Shown: piece after piece, positions 51,580 through 64,000 of the stretch
Numbering within the stretch: the stretch's first letter is position 1
How the letters are laid out: the number at the start of each line of letters is the position of its first letter
Assembly (NCBI RefSeq): GCF_002078875.1
Contig: NC_034414.1
Span: forward strand, 20,920,765-20,984,764
From: Numida meleagris
Taxonomy: Eukaryota; Chordata; Aves; Galliformes; Numididae
DNA length: 64,000 bases
Direction of reading: 5' to 3'
Made by a program: the position numbers and the translations under genes
The notes under the pieces: model-generated
What the model saw: only the letters and a program-made list of their open reading frames with translations
Databases searched by the model: none
Told to the model about the DNA's origin: nothing

Positions 51580-54153
51580 ACCTACCTTTTATACCATGTG
51601 ACAAGGTTACTTTATTTCTACATAGTGCATTTTTTGGTCTTCTCCCACTACCTAATCCTCATTTGCATTATAGCACTTTCAAGTCACAGCCCTGAAGGTG
51701 TCATATTTAATTTACTTAATGAGTATACGATAATTTATATTTGTCTTATTGCTTGATGGTGCATAAATATTTGGCTAGATTCATCAGTTTCAATTTACTT
51801 TAAAAGATACCCTAGGCTTGCATTCAGGAAAACGATAGCACTTTAAAAAGAAAAACATGTCCAAAGAATGGAGAGACATTTCTAATTCCTGCTTTGTGGC
51901 AATTCTCTAGTTTAATTGAATAAGCAGCTTCACAACAACAAAATAGTCTCTCCTTTTTACTAAACCATTTGTACATTTCTATATGTTTGAAGGGGATTTT
52001 GTTTGTAGTATTTCACACAGTAATAGAATCTAAAGTAAGTGACATGAAACTGATTTTTCTTAACTTTTTTGCATACTGTAATTTTTAATTTCTAAAATCT
52101 CTGCATTTGGTAAGCAGTTTAAATATCTGTGACCTAGTGCAATCTGCAATATGGAGATTTTACTTTATTTCTCTGTGTGTGTTGCACTCAATTTGATTGA
52201 CCCATCTATGTATTCCAAATATGGACAAAAAGGTAGGAATGTTTACCTGAAGTGCTTGAATCAAGAAATGTGAGCCTGAAGTTGCACTAAAAATCCTGTC
52301 CACAGAAGTGTTAAAATACTTATGTACATGCCAAAATTTCCATCCAAACAACCCTGATTAATTTCTGGTTATAGTGTGCTGTTCCAGAAACCAAATAAAA
52401 ACAGAACAATAAAATCAAAAATACAGAAGAGAAACATGGAAGTGAGAACCTTCAGAGTATATTTTCAAGGTACTACTGTAGAAATAGGAAAATTGTTATT
52501 AAAAACCTTAATCTTCACATTAAGTGTTCATGTCTCTGCTTTGGACTCTCCCTCATTTTTCCCTGTTTCGCTGCCTCTTTGAGCAGATTCCATTCACTGT
52601 TTTTTAATTTATTTGCTGAACTCTCAACTTTTCATGCACTATTATAAATTGTGTCAGCATATGCTTCACATTGTCTCTGCACAATTCTCTGAGGAAGCAA
52701 ATCATCTGAAGATCCAGAAAAAAATGCTGTGTAAAAATTCATTATTCCTGATTCTAAAGATTTGGTAGTGGTGATTTTTTTTTGCTGCCCCAAAACTAAT
52801 TCATAACTCCAGTTAAAAAGAGAACTATTATTTGTAGCAAGCCCTTTTGTCTCCTTTATGACAAACATCTGAACCATTTCCCTTACTCTCTACAATTCAG
52901 GCACGAAAGCAAGATTTTCATCATCTTCCATAAAGGGAGTGTTCCAGTGACAGTCAAAGTCATTAGGCATTTTCTGAAACATCCTTCCTGAAAGTTATTG
53001 AAAGATGAGGCATCATCATATAGAGAAGCACAAAAGTCATCTCAGTGTCAACAATGATTTTCACAGAGGTGGTAGGCCATGCCTTATATAATGTAGTTGC
53101 CTTTCACCATAAGGGACCTTAAGGTCCCTTTCCTTCTCTCCTGTTGAATTCATCTTGGCCACTCAAACAGAGCTAGTGGAACAGTCACAAAAACTCATAC
53201 ATAACTAATACAAATACTGTGGCTTGGTCTGGGAAGAAGTCAGGATCAAGTGTGCACAGCTGAAGGGTTTACTGGCATGCGATCTGCAGAAAGACCCCAG
53301 CGTCCTAGCAGTTGGAAGAAATATTGCAGCTGTTAACAGCCTTGACAATAAGCATGCTCTGCAGAGAGTGGCTGCTCTGCAAATGGCCCTTTGTGGGACA
53401 CACAAAATACTTCATTTGCCATAAGTGAAAAACAAAATGCATTTTGGGAGTTCCTGATTAAAAGAGCTGTCCTGCTAATACTGGAGAAAGCTGTTCTAAT
53501 CCCAGTTTCATAACCCACATCTCATAATTAAAGATCAACATAAGTGTTGTGGGGAAAAAAATAATTTTTTATCCAGATTTGTTGACTTGTCTCCAAATGC
53601 ATTTTAAATGACAAGGAACTGCATGATGTATAATTTTATTTGCAAAGTTCTTTAATATCACTGCTCATGGGAAAGTAAAACTAGTATTACTACATCAGCA
53701 GTGTGACCTTGAGTCTGAAAAGCTGAAAGTTTTACGAACATATCCTAAAAAATACAAGCAACTCGGGAAGCAAAAAGGTAACTGTGTTCCCAAACATGGT
53801 GGCAGGTCTCAGAGTAAACAGGCATGTTTGACACAACGAGGGATGTGACACACCACTGACTCTTATGGGTCAAGACATTTTATTTTTCCAAACTGATGAC
53901 AGATGGATCATAATGAGTAGATTCCTCAAGTGGGAAAAACAAAAGCCAAAGGTCAACAAATGAAGAACTGAGTAAAAGATTTGGATGTCTCTCAAAGGTT
54001 AAGTTTGCAAATGCCCCAAACTGTCAACTATATTTATAGAGTTGTTTTCACCTTGAATTGAAAGTGATACTTACATATATAGAAAAGTCTCTTTGAGGAA
54101 AGTCAAAGTATAGCTTTGACCACATGCATAGTAAATATTGGACATATATAGGA
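51580..54153. other. Non-coding DNA
   Basis: No gene is recognised. The stretch begins with the right LTR target duplication and includes the palindrome at 53111-53130. A less A+T-rich block at 53221-53424 is open for 66 codons on + and also on -, without recognised homology. Confidence 0.55.
53111..53130. repeat. Perfect 20-bp palindrome
   Basis: AAGGGACCTTAAGGTCCCTT equals its own reverse complement, with no spacer. The right half resembles the TTAAGGTCCCTT of the CR1 3' UTR, but the surrounding bases do not otherwise match CR1. Confidence 0.95.
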
Positions 54154-54691
54154 CAGAGATTGCTCTGAAAGTAATGCCTCCTATATATTTCCACAGAAAC
54201 TACAACAGATACAAAGAGCAAAATAAAAGTATGTGACAGAGCAAATTCTCAGCTACAAAGCAACGATTTTCAACACAGTCACCACCATTAGCTGTGCATT
54301 TTCACCAGCAATGAAAAAGAGCATTCATGCTGCACTCATGAAAAATCTGCACCAGGAGAGATGACCCACTGTCACTGTTGCCACAGCTGAAATGCACTAC
54401 CCACTGGCTCACTGTGCACACATCCACTGTTTGATCTCCGCAAACACTCAGCAAGCATTGATAAATGTCAGTGGGTGCAATTTTATCCACAAAGAGGCAT
54501 TGAATGACACACCTTTGCTTCATACACACTTCCATGTCAGACACCATTCTGTCGGACTGCCCCTCCGCTGCCATCTCTCACATGGCAACAAAATGTAATG
54601 GGATATTGGTGGGAAGGCTCAACCTCTACTGCTTCTGATATAATGTGTCAACATGATAAAGTAGGAGGCATTACTTTCAGAGCATTCCTCA
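54154..54691 (-). mobile_element. Mariner (Galluhop-type) internally deleted copy
   Basis: Inverted repeats TTGCTCTGAAAGTAATGCCT (left) and AGGCATTACTTTCAGAGCAT (right) bound the element. A TA follows at 54692-54693; the left TA appears mutated. On the minus strand the frame 54302-54574 retains the best transposase remnant of the three copies: MEVCMKQRCVIQCLFVDKIA, PTDIYQCLLSVCGDQTVDVC and TVSQWVVHFSCGNSDSGSS. These correspond to the paired helix-turn-helix DNA-binding region. The catalytic domain is deleted. Length is about 538 bp. Confidence 0.95.
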
Positions 54692-57508
54692 TATACTTCA
54701 AAGATAGAACACTGCAGATTTTAACAGTATGTTTCCTTGAAGTTTGGAGGGTGGAGGCTGGCACATTAAGTGTGGGTTTTTATTATTATTATTCCCTTAT
54801 TAATTTTATTTTAAAAACTATTTCAGGGGTACAACAGAAGTATGTCAGAGGAATTTAAGAATGCAGAATACAATCATCAGGATTAAGAAGTAGGCTAAAA
54901 TCTGCTTGTCAAATTCAATCTACAATGACATAAGCAGTCATTAATGTGCTAGCTGGTAAACTCACAATGACAACCAGCAGGTATTGAGTCTCTGTATGTT
55001 GCAATAGCCGAAATGAAAGTTTTTATTTGAAATATTTTCAGTGACAGAAAAGGACTGGCCTTCTCACACGATAGCACATATTCCTACAAGAGTGTTTTGA
55101 AGCTAAGACATGAACATCAAAATTATTTTATTGAAGTGAGCTCTTCTCTGTTTCTGGTTAATACTATCACATTTCTAGCATGAGAAGTAAAATGCTAGAG
55201 TTTTTAAATGTTAGATTATAATGAAAGCAATTTATCTTCAGCTGCTGCTTATTACTTCTCATTAAAACGGCATCTAAGTTCAATACTAGGTGCAATATAT
55301 ATTGAGATAACACAGTGGACATTATTCAAATCTCCCTTTTAGAGAGTGCCTGGAATTAACAGGCTTTCGTAGAACGTCAGTAATCTAAAAACACCTGCAC
55401 AAATTCTGCAAGATTGTATGTTCCTATATACAGTATAAGCAGAACTATCACACCTAATTAAACATCCCAGATAGAGTGATCTTTGTTTATACCTCACATT
55501 TGCCTTTGAGTCTTGAAGCTAGCTATTTATATAAAGGGAAAAACAATTGTTTAATCCGGTGACCAAAAGTCAAACTATCTGTAGATATTCTGCTGCTTAG
55601 ATATTTTCTTGTTACCTGTTTTCAAAGAGCAGTACGTTTTCTGGAAATGACTTCAGCAAGACTTCCTATTAGATCTTCATTTCCTGAGACCTTACTGCTA
55701 ATAAGTATCACAGGCATTTTGTAAATACATATTTCTCAAACAGCTATGTGCTCATATTAATATAATCTTACTAGATACACCAGATGGCTATAAAAGATGT
55801 AATAACTAAATTTTCCAGATAAACACTACTTGTTTATAAATGCATATTCCTGTCAATACCTTGCCTTTTTAAGATAAATGCTTTTGTGTCACAGATAATT
55901 ATATTTTGTGGAAAAACAAATAATCCTTTAACATGCAACATTTCGGCCATCACTCTCTCAACCACATTTGTTAAAGCTGACAGTAATATAGACACTTTTG
56001 AACAGTCAAAAGAGAAGTACATACTTTTTTTTATATCATGCACAGAGCATGCACATTATTCGTTACTTATGAAGACCTTTCATTTGTAAGTCATGCCTTG
56101 AAGAAACCTCAAATAGTAAATGGTATGTATAACATAATTAAAATTTCATGTGTTCTACCTGAAGGTTTAAAAGTAGAGTCTGATGTAGGCTGGGATTTCA
56201 GCCTGTGGATATATTTGAATTGAGTATTCATTGTTACTCAAGTCTCTTTATGCACACCTGAATAAGAAAATGACCTCCAGTGTTCACCTATTAAGTGTAA
56301 ACAGCAATCAAAAGGAACATTTTTTTATTTTTAATTTACATTCCCCATGAGCTCTGGTACGTGGGGTTTAAGCAAAATTCAAATGCCGCACTGCAGAAAA
56401 TACAAGTTCTTTGCAGACCACAAAGCAACTACAGATCTTGAGGAGGACGCTTCTGAAACCTATGTTTAGTTAGTACCCTCATTCCCTATAATCTCTAAGT
56501 CCTCCTCCCATGGCATCACTGGCTTTCACCTGTCATTCACTGCTATGCCTTCTCTTTTCCCTTTAAAAAATGAAACAAAACACTTAAGTGAAATATTAGA
56601 TGCCAAAAGTTAGTAATTTAAAGTCTAAATCTTTAAATTTGAAGTAACATTTAAAGAAGATTCAAACAATGAGCTATGATTAAGCTGGCTTCCAACATCA
56701 CATTGCCATAAGACTTTTAATAGGCTAGAAACAAATATATGGAGAAGCAGCAAGCCCAGAAGAGATGTGCAATCTCAAGTATTTGGAGGAAAGTTGTTTT
56801 CTCAGACAGTCTCCCCATGTCATGATTCTCATTGCATTCCCTTGTGTGAAGAAGCTTACCCAGCAGGCATTTTCATTTAGTGCAGCTGCTTCTGCATCAT
56901 CCTCACATTCCTTTCAGTTTTCATCTGGTTATGCATGAACACAAACCTTTTTTACATTACCTGCCACAAACAGTTATTTCAGTCAGGCACAAAGCAATCT
57001 TTAGAACTCCTCAACTGAAGCTTAGTTTGTGCCAACCAAATACCACAACCAAAGGCTCACAGTCTCAACAGTATCACTGCATCTGTGTCCCAAAGCAACA
57101 AGTATGGGGAGTTAAACAGAGCTAGCTGACTGACCTGGATGCCAAATACAGAGTGATTGCCTAAGAGTTTTGTTCTGCTTGTGGGAAAAGAAGTAAAATA
57201 AAATAAAAGATCAAAGCGAAAAAATTTTACCTTTTACTTCATTTTTGTTTTTAAATTCAGCAGCTCGGGAAGTTAATTCCTTTCCTTTTAGATGGAATTA
57301 GGAATATGAAAGAGAAAGGAATGGATGGGAACCACAAAAGACAAATAAAAACTAAGATGCAAATAAAAGCAATTCAAATTCCTTGAACTAGATAAAGGTA
57401 ACATCCATTTCAATGCTACAGCGTGTCTAAATATGGTCTAATCATACTTGGACAATTGGCAGCAGTTTTGCACCTGTTTGCATCCCAGCAGGACACACTG
57501 TTGTATTA
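54692..57508. other. A+T-rich non-coding DNA
   Basis: Nothing is recognised. A short TTA/ATT run lies near 54780-54793. The 81-codon open frame at 56880-57125 (+) has no recognisable domain. Confidence 0.6.
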
Positions 57509-57870
57509 TAGAGTCACACAATCGTTAAGATCAGCGGGGACCTCTGGGTCCATCTGGGCCAACCCCTGCTCAAGTAGGGTCACTCAGAGCATGGTGCCCA
57601 GTGCCATGTCCAGGCAGCTTCTGAAGATCTCCAAGGAGACTCCACAGCCTCTGCCTCTTTGGGCAACCTGTGTCAATACTCCATCACCCACACAGCACGG
57701 AAATGCTTCCGGGTGTTCAGAGCAAACCTCTTATGTTTCCACTCGTACCCACTGCCTCCTGTCCTGGCACTGACCACCACTGAAAATAGCATGGCTCCAT
57801 CTTCATTGCAGCCTCCCCCTCCCTTCAGATATTTATACACACCAATAAAATCCCTTCCAAGTCTCCTGTA
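57509..57870 (-). mobile_element. CR1 LINE 3' portion, about 360 bp
   Basis: The plus strand shows GAGTCACACAATCGTTAAGA, then GGGGACCTCTGGGTCCATCT, GGGCCAACCCCTGCTCAAG, GTCCAGGCAGCTTCTGAAGA and TCTCCAAGGAGACTCCACAG, which is the reverse complement of a CR1 3' UTR and the end of ORF2. GCAGCCTCCCCCTCCCTTCA and GATATTTATACACACCAATA continue the match. It is noticeably G+C-rich compared with its surroundings. The terminal 8-bp repeats are reduced to a trace. The right boundary is approximate. Confidence 0.9.
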
Positions 57871-60800
57871 AGTCATTTTGCAGAAGCGAGGTTTCAGCCA
57901 AATAGTAACATCTTACTCCTTGTAAGGTTACTGTGCTCCCCAAGGCCCTCTTCCTTCCAGCATTCTGCACAGCAGCACATTTCAGAGTGCTGTGCTTCAC
58001 AGAGCGCAGTCATCGCTCCGCAGCTCTGACCCAACATCTTGCTTAAACACATACTTCACTTCAAATATCAGTGATATCGCATAGTGCATGAATGCGTTGT
58101 GTAGGGAGGCCTTGAGAGCAGCCTGAAGGGTAAAGCAGCCACCTGCTGCCAGTGCTCAATGAAGGGGAATCCATGAGGCTGACCTGGCATATGCACTGTT
58201 GTATTTATAAGAAACAGCAATGGGTATTCCTAGAGCTCCCCTCAGAGTTTGCAAATCCACCAAATCCGTCTGCTTTCACGGTATTTGCTTAAAACAATAA
58301 GATTATTTCACCTGCAGGTTTCTTATCCAGTCTGTTTTCTTCTAAATGACCATCCTCTTCCCAAACACAGAAATTTTATAGCGAGTTGTTAAAATCAGAG
58401 GAAAGATGCAAACAAAAAAACTCTCTAGCATGAATTAAGAATCACCATCAATGCACTCAACAGTAATTTTGTCCTCAAGCAGAAAAAAAAAATGCATTTA
58501 AAGTCTCCCTTGAAATCTTGTGACCCCTTCACTGACAAGTTCTATTGACAAAGATTAAGCACACAGATTTGAACAAGATGGCCACTGGATAAGCAGGTGT
58601 TACCATTATGCACCAGAACATCTTAGATAAAATATTTTGACTTGCCTTATTCGATGCTTTTTACACTACTCGTCTGCTTCAGCTGCAGTTCATATTTCAA
58701 TAAAACAGCTTCATTTAAAGACTTCCAATGATGGAGTCTTACCACATCTGCAGATACCTCCCAGTGTTGTTTACAACAGAAGATAAAAAATAAAAAAATG
58801 TCTCACTTCTAGTTAGAATTCAGACTTCTAACTAAATATTCTGGTACCTGCAATACGTAGCCTGATTTCCAGAGTTGTTAACTCTTGTCTTTTATTGAAA
58901 TGATGACTGTTCACTTTGGAGAACAGTCTAAATCAAGAAATCTAGGATTCTTGGACTCACTTTATTTTGTGATCAAAATATAAATGACTGGAAGTAGTCA
59001 CAGAATCTTAGATCATTCCATTAGATCATTTACTCAGCTGGCGGCCAACATGGTAGTAGCTAGGCATCTCAGACTATATATAATATGCTAGGAGAGTCAG
59101 GAGGATTCTCATTTTCCAGAGCGTTACAGTCAAAACACATTGCCATGTCTTGACCATTTTTGGAAGAACTGCAACTCTAGGCAATGGTTATACCATCACA
59201 CATTAATGATTCACAGATATAGCTGTGGATTAACGAGGCTTTTCCCTGTCTGTCCGGAACATGAATTGGACAACTGGGCAACAATTTATCATAACTCATC
59301 CATCTTGAAAAAGGAAATAAAAATTGTTGTTCTGGGTATAATCATGGGAACTCACTAAAGTGGCAAGATGATCTTTCTTCATTTCTGAGGAAACTCTGGA
59401 ATAGATAAAATCAGGAGCTGCGGCTGTCTGACCTGGAATATCCTGCCTTCATACATAGAGGCACTCTCATATGTCAGACATCAGGCCCAAAAGCTTAACA
59501 CTGTGTTCACACTTCTGTCTTTCACACTGCGCCCTCACTTACAGCTCTGTATCTGGGCATTGTTTTTCGCACATGAATGTCACCAGCATTATAAAGATCT
59601 TTCTAGAAGCACCAACAATCACAAAAATGTGTCTCATTCTTCCCTAACACACAAGCTATGAAAATGTAATTAATGTGATGGTACCCTGCATGAGAGTTAG
59701 CACTACTAGTTTGGGGTCAACATCACCCTAAATTAACATGGCTTCCAATTAATACAGAAGTTGTAGACTTAATTCTGTCTACCCATAATATGCCACATAC
59801 AAATACTTGATTTTAAGTGTTGCAATGGATTCAGAAATCAGAAGGTTGTTGACATCACTTTCTGCCAACATTTCAAATGCCTTTTAGATTATTTTAGCTT
59901 ATGTTCAAAAAAGCAATAATAGTAATATTTTCATTCTCAGTGTGTTTCAGTACGTCATTTCAGAAGAGTGATAATATTAACACTGACAGGCCTGGTATAG
60001 ATCCATCAATTATAATTGCCTAATAAAGATGAGATGAAACACAGTAACACAACTGTGAACAAAACACTACTTAGCAGGAAATGGCAGGTTTCATTAATCT
60101 ATTTGTTATTCAAATTTGTATGGACTGATTCCTTTTACATTAGGTCACTGCAAATTATTGTCACAATCCTTGATAAGTATACTACTGCTCATGCAATTTT
60201 TAAATGCTTTCTTGGAGATGAGTGGTTTCACTTGTTTGTTTACTTCTCTTCTTGAGATGTTCAATAACATTAAATGAGTAATAACAGGGCTTTGTTTTCT
60301 ATCACCCACTGGAAAACACAAAGTGTCAAGAAAAAAAAAGCAAAAAACACCATTGGCTATAACATATTTAATTTTTTTTTTGCAGAATCAAAAAATACTA
60401 AGTTTTTTAAAATTATGTCATGCTTTAGTTTATTCTAATGTTGATTTTGAAGCCATTAGTATGAAAGTACTGTTATTAATCAATAAATATTTTTTTTTCC
60501 TTCCTGTGTTCAGACTAAACTTGTGGAAAATGAGTAATTTACCTTTCAATAAAATATTAAAACATTAAATGTTCTGAAAAAGATATTGGACAGTTACCAA
60601 AATTATTTTTCCTCTCAACTGCATACCTCTCAACTGAAGGTTAAAAGCTTATTTATTTTTAATGTAGTTATTGGATTTTTAAAATAAAATTCTTAATAAC
60701 ATATTTTGGTTAGTACAGTGTTTTTTGCTTTTCTTTTCCTTAAAATTGAAAATGGATCATATATTAAGAAACTCTTTCCAGAGATACAAAATAGGCACAG

Positions 60801-63550
60801 TAAAGTCTGAAGCACTGACTCAAAAATAAAGGCACATCTGAGAATAGATTTTTGATTTTTTTTTTACAAGTTCCTTGTTCTAGACCCTTCTACACCACGA
60901 ATTTCATAAATGAAGCTGGCTCTCATTAAGAAAATTACTTAAAAATAATTTACAAAAGCCCGTAGTAACACTGGGACCAAGCAGGTTAAAACTAAACATT
61001 AAATTTAATTTATATTGAGATAGACATACTATTTTTGGAATTCTTGGAAAGGAGAGATCAAATTTGACAGCGAAGGATGTGAAAGAAATACATTTTTTAA
61101 TCATTTTAAGAACGCATAATATATTTTGCTCTTGTTGTCAATGACATTTTAAATCTTAACCAGTTACATTTGTTTTCATCCTTCAAACTGATTCATCCTT
61201 AAATCTTTTTTTACATTTACAAGTTAATAATTTTGAACCCAAATCCACATTGTTTAAGAAGGGATATCACCCAGTGAAGCTGACAGAGACAGAAATGTAT
61301 AATATTTAGAAACAGTAATCAAAACTTGCTGCTGTATGACTATAGGCTGTAGGATAATTTCCTGGGCTTCACAACTTATGGCTTTCTTTGAGGAACTTTG
61401 AATTTTGCTTAGGTAATGATATCAGACGTTTGTATTACAATTGTGGACATAAGCATCTTTGATTTAAAACAGATTCATTCTTGATTCAAAACTACGTTAC
61501 AAAATTAGATATTCTTCAATCAGCCATATCCTTTATAAGAGACTAGTGTTATTCTGATGATAACAAGGTATGTAATAAATCCCAAAGGTAGTTTGGCAAA
61601 GGAAGAAAGACTTTTGACTGATTAGTTTCAACAAACTGAAGAACTACAGCACCTGTTTCAAACCTCTGCCTCCTCACCCCTTAATCCACAACTGAATCTA
61701 AACTTTTATTTTGAAGTCTTTGATAAGCCCTGATTAGAACTAGATGGAAAAAAAAAAAAAAAGTTTTTGGGGCTAATCCCCTAACAGGCATCCAGAAGAC
61801 ATCTGCTGTACTACATGCATATACCTACTTCATAATTCATCAATATAAATACAACATTAATTGTAAAGAATTATACTTATTTCTGTAACAGAACTCCTGA
61901 ACGCTACAAAGAATAATTTTCTAACAGTCTGTAGTGGCTAAAAGCCATAAACCAATGAAGAAAGATACTAGATGCCAAAGTACATCATAGTGCAGTTGTT
62001 TTGCTGCATGCACTGATACAGGTTATATATCATAAATCTTGCTGCAACAAATATGGAAAGACTTTTGACTGGAAACAAGAAGTCAGAGGATCCTTCTACA
62101 CAATCCAAACATTGGAAACAAAAGTAAAAGATTATGCCATTTGGTCCATTTCCCCAAAACACACATTGTTCTTTCTACAGGTTATTTCTAAAAGTGTTTT
62201 GTTCAAATGGAAGTTTACATATTTATCTTACAATATACCAGCAAAAAGAGACAAACTACATCGAAGAGTCAGGTAGAAAAGCACAGTTTAATAGCACAAA
62301 ATTGTAGCTATTTTTCTCTACTCTTTTCATCGGTGTTTGGCCAAACTCCCATTGATCTCCCAGTTATTATTAGATGAAACATTCAGCTACCTTTTCACCA
62401 CTCTTATAGCCCTGGGAATCACCTTAGTTTAGCTGCAATTGAATGTGACATTACATGTCAAACTCAGCACTGCTAATGCAGTTGTGATTGTCTCTAGAAC
62501 AACCTGTAGCATGACCTCCTTTCTGATGTACATGAGCTGTGATGTCTCCATACGTCCATACTTTTTTACTATTCCTTGCCCAAACATGCAGCATGGCTAA
62601 TATTAAATATCTTTGCTTACTCCATCTCATCTCCAAAGCAAGCTGTTAGTACTCTTTCCTCAATGCTGCTTTCTCTTCCTCTAGCGCTTGAATGAAATAG
62701 GCTCACAACTGCAAAGTCTCAAGGAAAAATAAAACAGGCAATTTTTCCCTGAAGTCAACAAGTTTTTATTTTATTTTAAATGTACCCTTCCCCGTGAATG
62801 CTTCAAAAATTATGAACATAATGTTGTCTGTCAACAGCACTGAGCTTCCAGACAGAAGGTGCAATGCAAGGAAAAACAAACAGAAGACTTCACTGAATTG
62901 CAATAGCTCTATGATTTCTGTTTCACAAGGATACACAAATAAACATTTCTGAAAATGCATTCTGTGACAAAGTAAGATAAGTTTGTATCAACTAATGATA
63001 TTTATAATCTATATCATTGCACATGGTAACAATGGGAAAATACTAAGCACACTGTTGGAATAGTGTCATAGAAAAGCTGCTTTTAGGCTACTAGGTTTAC
63101 TCATAGTTCATTAGCCTCAAATATCAGTGTCCTGGAACACAACTTTTTCCCCCCATTTATAGACCTGCAGTAATGATTGAGTTCAAAGAAAACCACTAGA
63201 GATCATGAAAAATGAGACTGTGACTTTGAGGAGAGAGCAGGATCCTATTATCCCAATTTCCAAGAAAAAAAAATGGAAGAGGAAAGACAATTTGAGATTT
63301 TTACAAACTGTCCACAGAAGGATGAGGTAAAGTTCAGGCAGGCAAGATAATAAGTTAGTAATGTCATTGTTTCATAGTTCCATAGGTGAAAATCTCTCCA
63401 CTAGCTTGGGTTGCTGTTGAAAGGATAGTGTTCATCATGATTACATCTGTAATAGGGACATAAGTTGGGATGTCTGCTTGCCATGTCTTCAGGCAAGGAA
63501 TTCTTTAAACAGTTTTACTGAAATTAGTATAAAATTTCCAAAAAGAATAC
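57871..63550. other. Non-coding DNA, partly less A+T-rich
   Basis: The first ~350 bp after the CR1 are relatively G+C-rich and include a small inverted repeat (AGCAGCAC with GTGCTGTGCT) near 57972-57996. I recognise nothing else. An 11-bp sequence, CCTCTCAACTG, is directly repeated near 60612-60637, and an A run lies near 61748-61762. Confidence 0.55.
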
Positions 63551-63600
63551 ATGATATCCAGAAGTCCCTTCAAACCCCTACGATTCCGTGATTCTATGAA
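63551..63600 (+). mobile_element. CR1 LINE 3' tail
   Basis: ATGATATCCAGAAGTCCCTT followed by CAAACCCCTACGATTCCGTG and ATTCTATGA is the CR1 3' UTR end with its terminal repeat unit in plus orientation. Only about 50 bp remain. Confidence 0.85.
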
Positions 63601-64000
63601 TTCCCACCTTTAGCGGGAAACTAGTAGCCAGTATTTTTGATAGACCTGTTACAGGTGTGATGATTTTCACTGTACTTAAATATCATATGTAGACTAATCT
63701 CTTATTTACTCCTGTGCTGGTCCTTGGAATAAACCACATTTCACTCTATACTCAGAGTTACAGACACGAATCAATATATTATAAAATATGCATTAATTCT
63801 ACCAAGAACAAAACCTTACTCTTTTGCTACTATTTTGGTGTTTTGTAATGTCACAATTCACCACAAAGAGACAATTGATGGCTACAGCAAAACCTCAGAA
63901 AGAATAGGATGTTGTTTAATCCATTGTAGCTTGAAGAGATAATGCAATGAATAGTTTTGTGATGTTGGTTTTTTTCTTTTCCTTAGAATTTTCATCAATG
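63601..64000. other. A+T-rich non-coding DNA
   Basis: I see nothing recognisable between the CR1 tail and the end of the window. Confidence 0.6.

Noticed and set aside
53224..53424. 66-codon frame in a less A+T-rich block, open on both strands
   Set aside because: No splice signals flank it and I recognise no family, so it is not enough for a gene call.
58997..59035. CACAGAATCTTAGATCATTCC resembling a CR1 terminus
   Set aside because: The similarity is too short and the adjoining sequence does not follow the CR1 3' UTR.
1..64000. CRISPR arrays, operons, prophage, tRNA or rRNA genes
   Set aside because: I scanned for regularly spaced repeats, tRNA B-box sequences and rRNA cores and saw none. 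The sequence is vertebrate nuclear DNA, so bacterial features are not expected.

Overview
This window reads as vertebrate, specifically avian, nuclear DNA. It is strongly A+T-rich, has no compact gene array, and carries three repeat types that together point to a galliform bird, most likely chicken (Gallus) or a close relative. These are many fragments of CR1, the dominant LINE of birds; three internally deleted mariner copies of the Galluhop type; and a solo LTR laid out like those of avian alpharetroviruses (EAV/ALV type). The species call is inferred from repeat content, because I recognise no gene.

I found no protein-coding gene I can name. The window is best described as a gene-poor intergenic region, or the interior of a very large intron. 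Most open reading frames are short and at the level expected by chance in A+T-rich DNA, or are remnants of transposon proteins. Four segments look exon-like: 329-466 (+), 3310-3447 (-, with an in-frame stop), 32824-33119 (-, overlapping an intact 107-codon ORF with a strong Kozak context) and 47564-47690 (+, purine-rich, followed by GTAAGT). None is recognised and all are low confidence.

Layout from left to right: exon-like segment at 0.3 kb; CR1 (+) at 1.8-2.3 kb; exon-like segment at 3.3 kb; CR1 3' tail (-) at 4.0 kb; CR1 (-) at 8.6 kb; a 534-bp solo LTR (+) at 9.2-9.7 kb; A+T microsatellites at 12.4 and 12.7 kb; CR1 reverse-transcriptase fragment (-) at 14.5-15.0 kb; a well-preserved CR1 3' end (+) at 17.2-17.5 kb; CR1 (-) at 22.3 kb; CR1 (-) at 27.9-28.3 kb; ORF/exon candidate (-) at 32.8-33.2 kb; mariner (+) at 38.5 kb; CR1 reverse-transcriptase fragment (+) at 41.4 kb; mariner (-) at 44.4 kb; exon-like segment at 47.6 kb; solo alpharetrovirus-like LTR (-) with a perfect 6-bp target duplication at 51.3 kb; a perfect 20-bp palindrome at 53.1 kb; mariner (-) at 54.2 kb; CR1 (-) at 57.5 kb; and a CR1 3' tail (+) at 63.6 kb.

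Nothing here forms a pathway or operon. The elements are independent insertions of different ages. The points most worth following up are the two solo LTRs, of which the 9.2-kb copy carries ZNF143-, AP-1- and ISRE-like motifs, and the unexplained ORF/exon at 32.8-33.2 kb. I saw no convincing new biological system.
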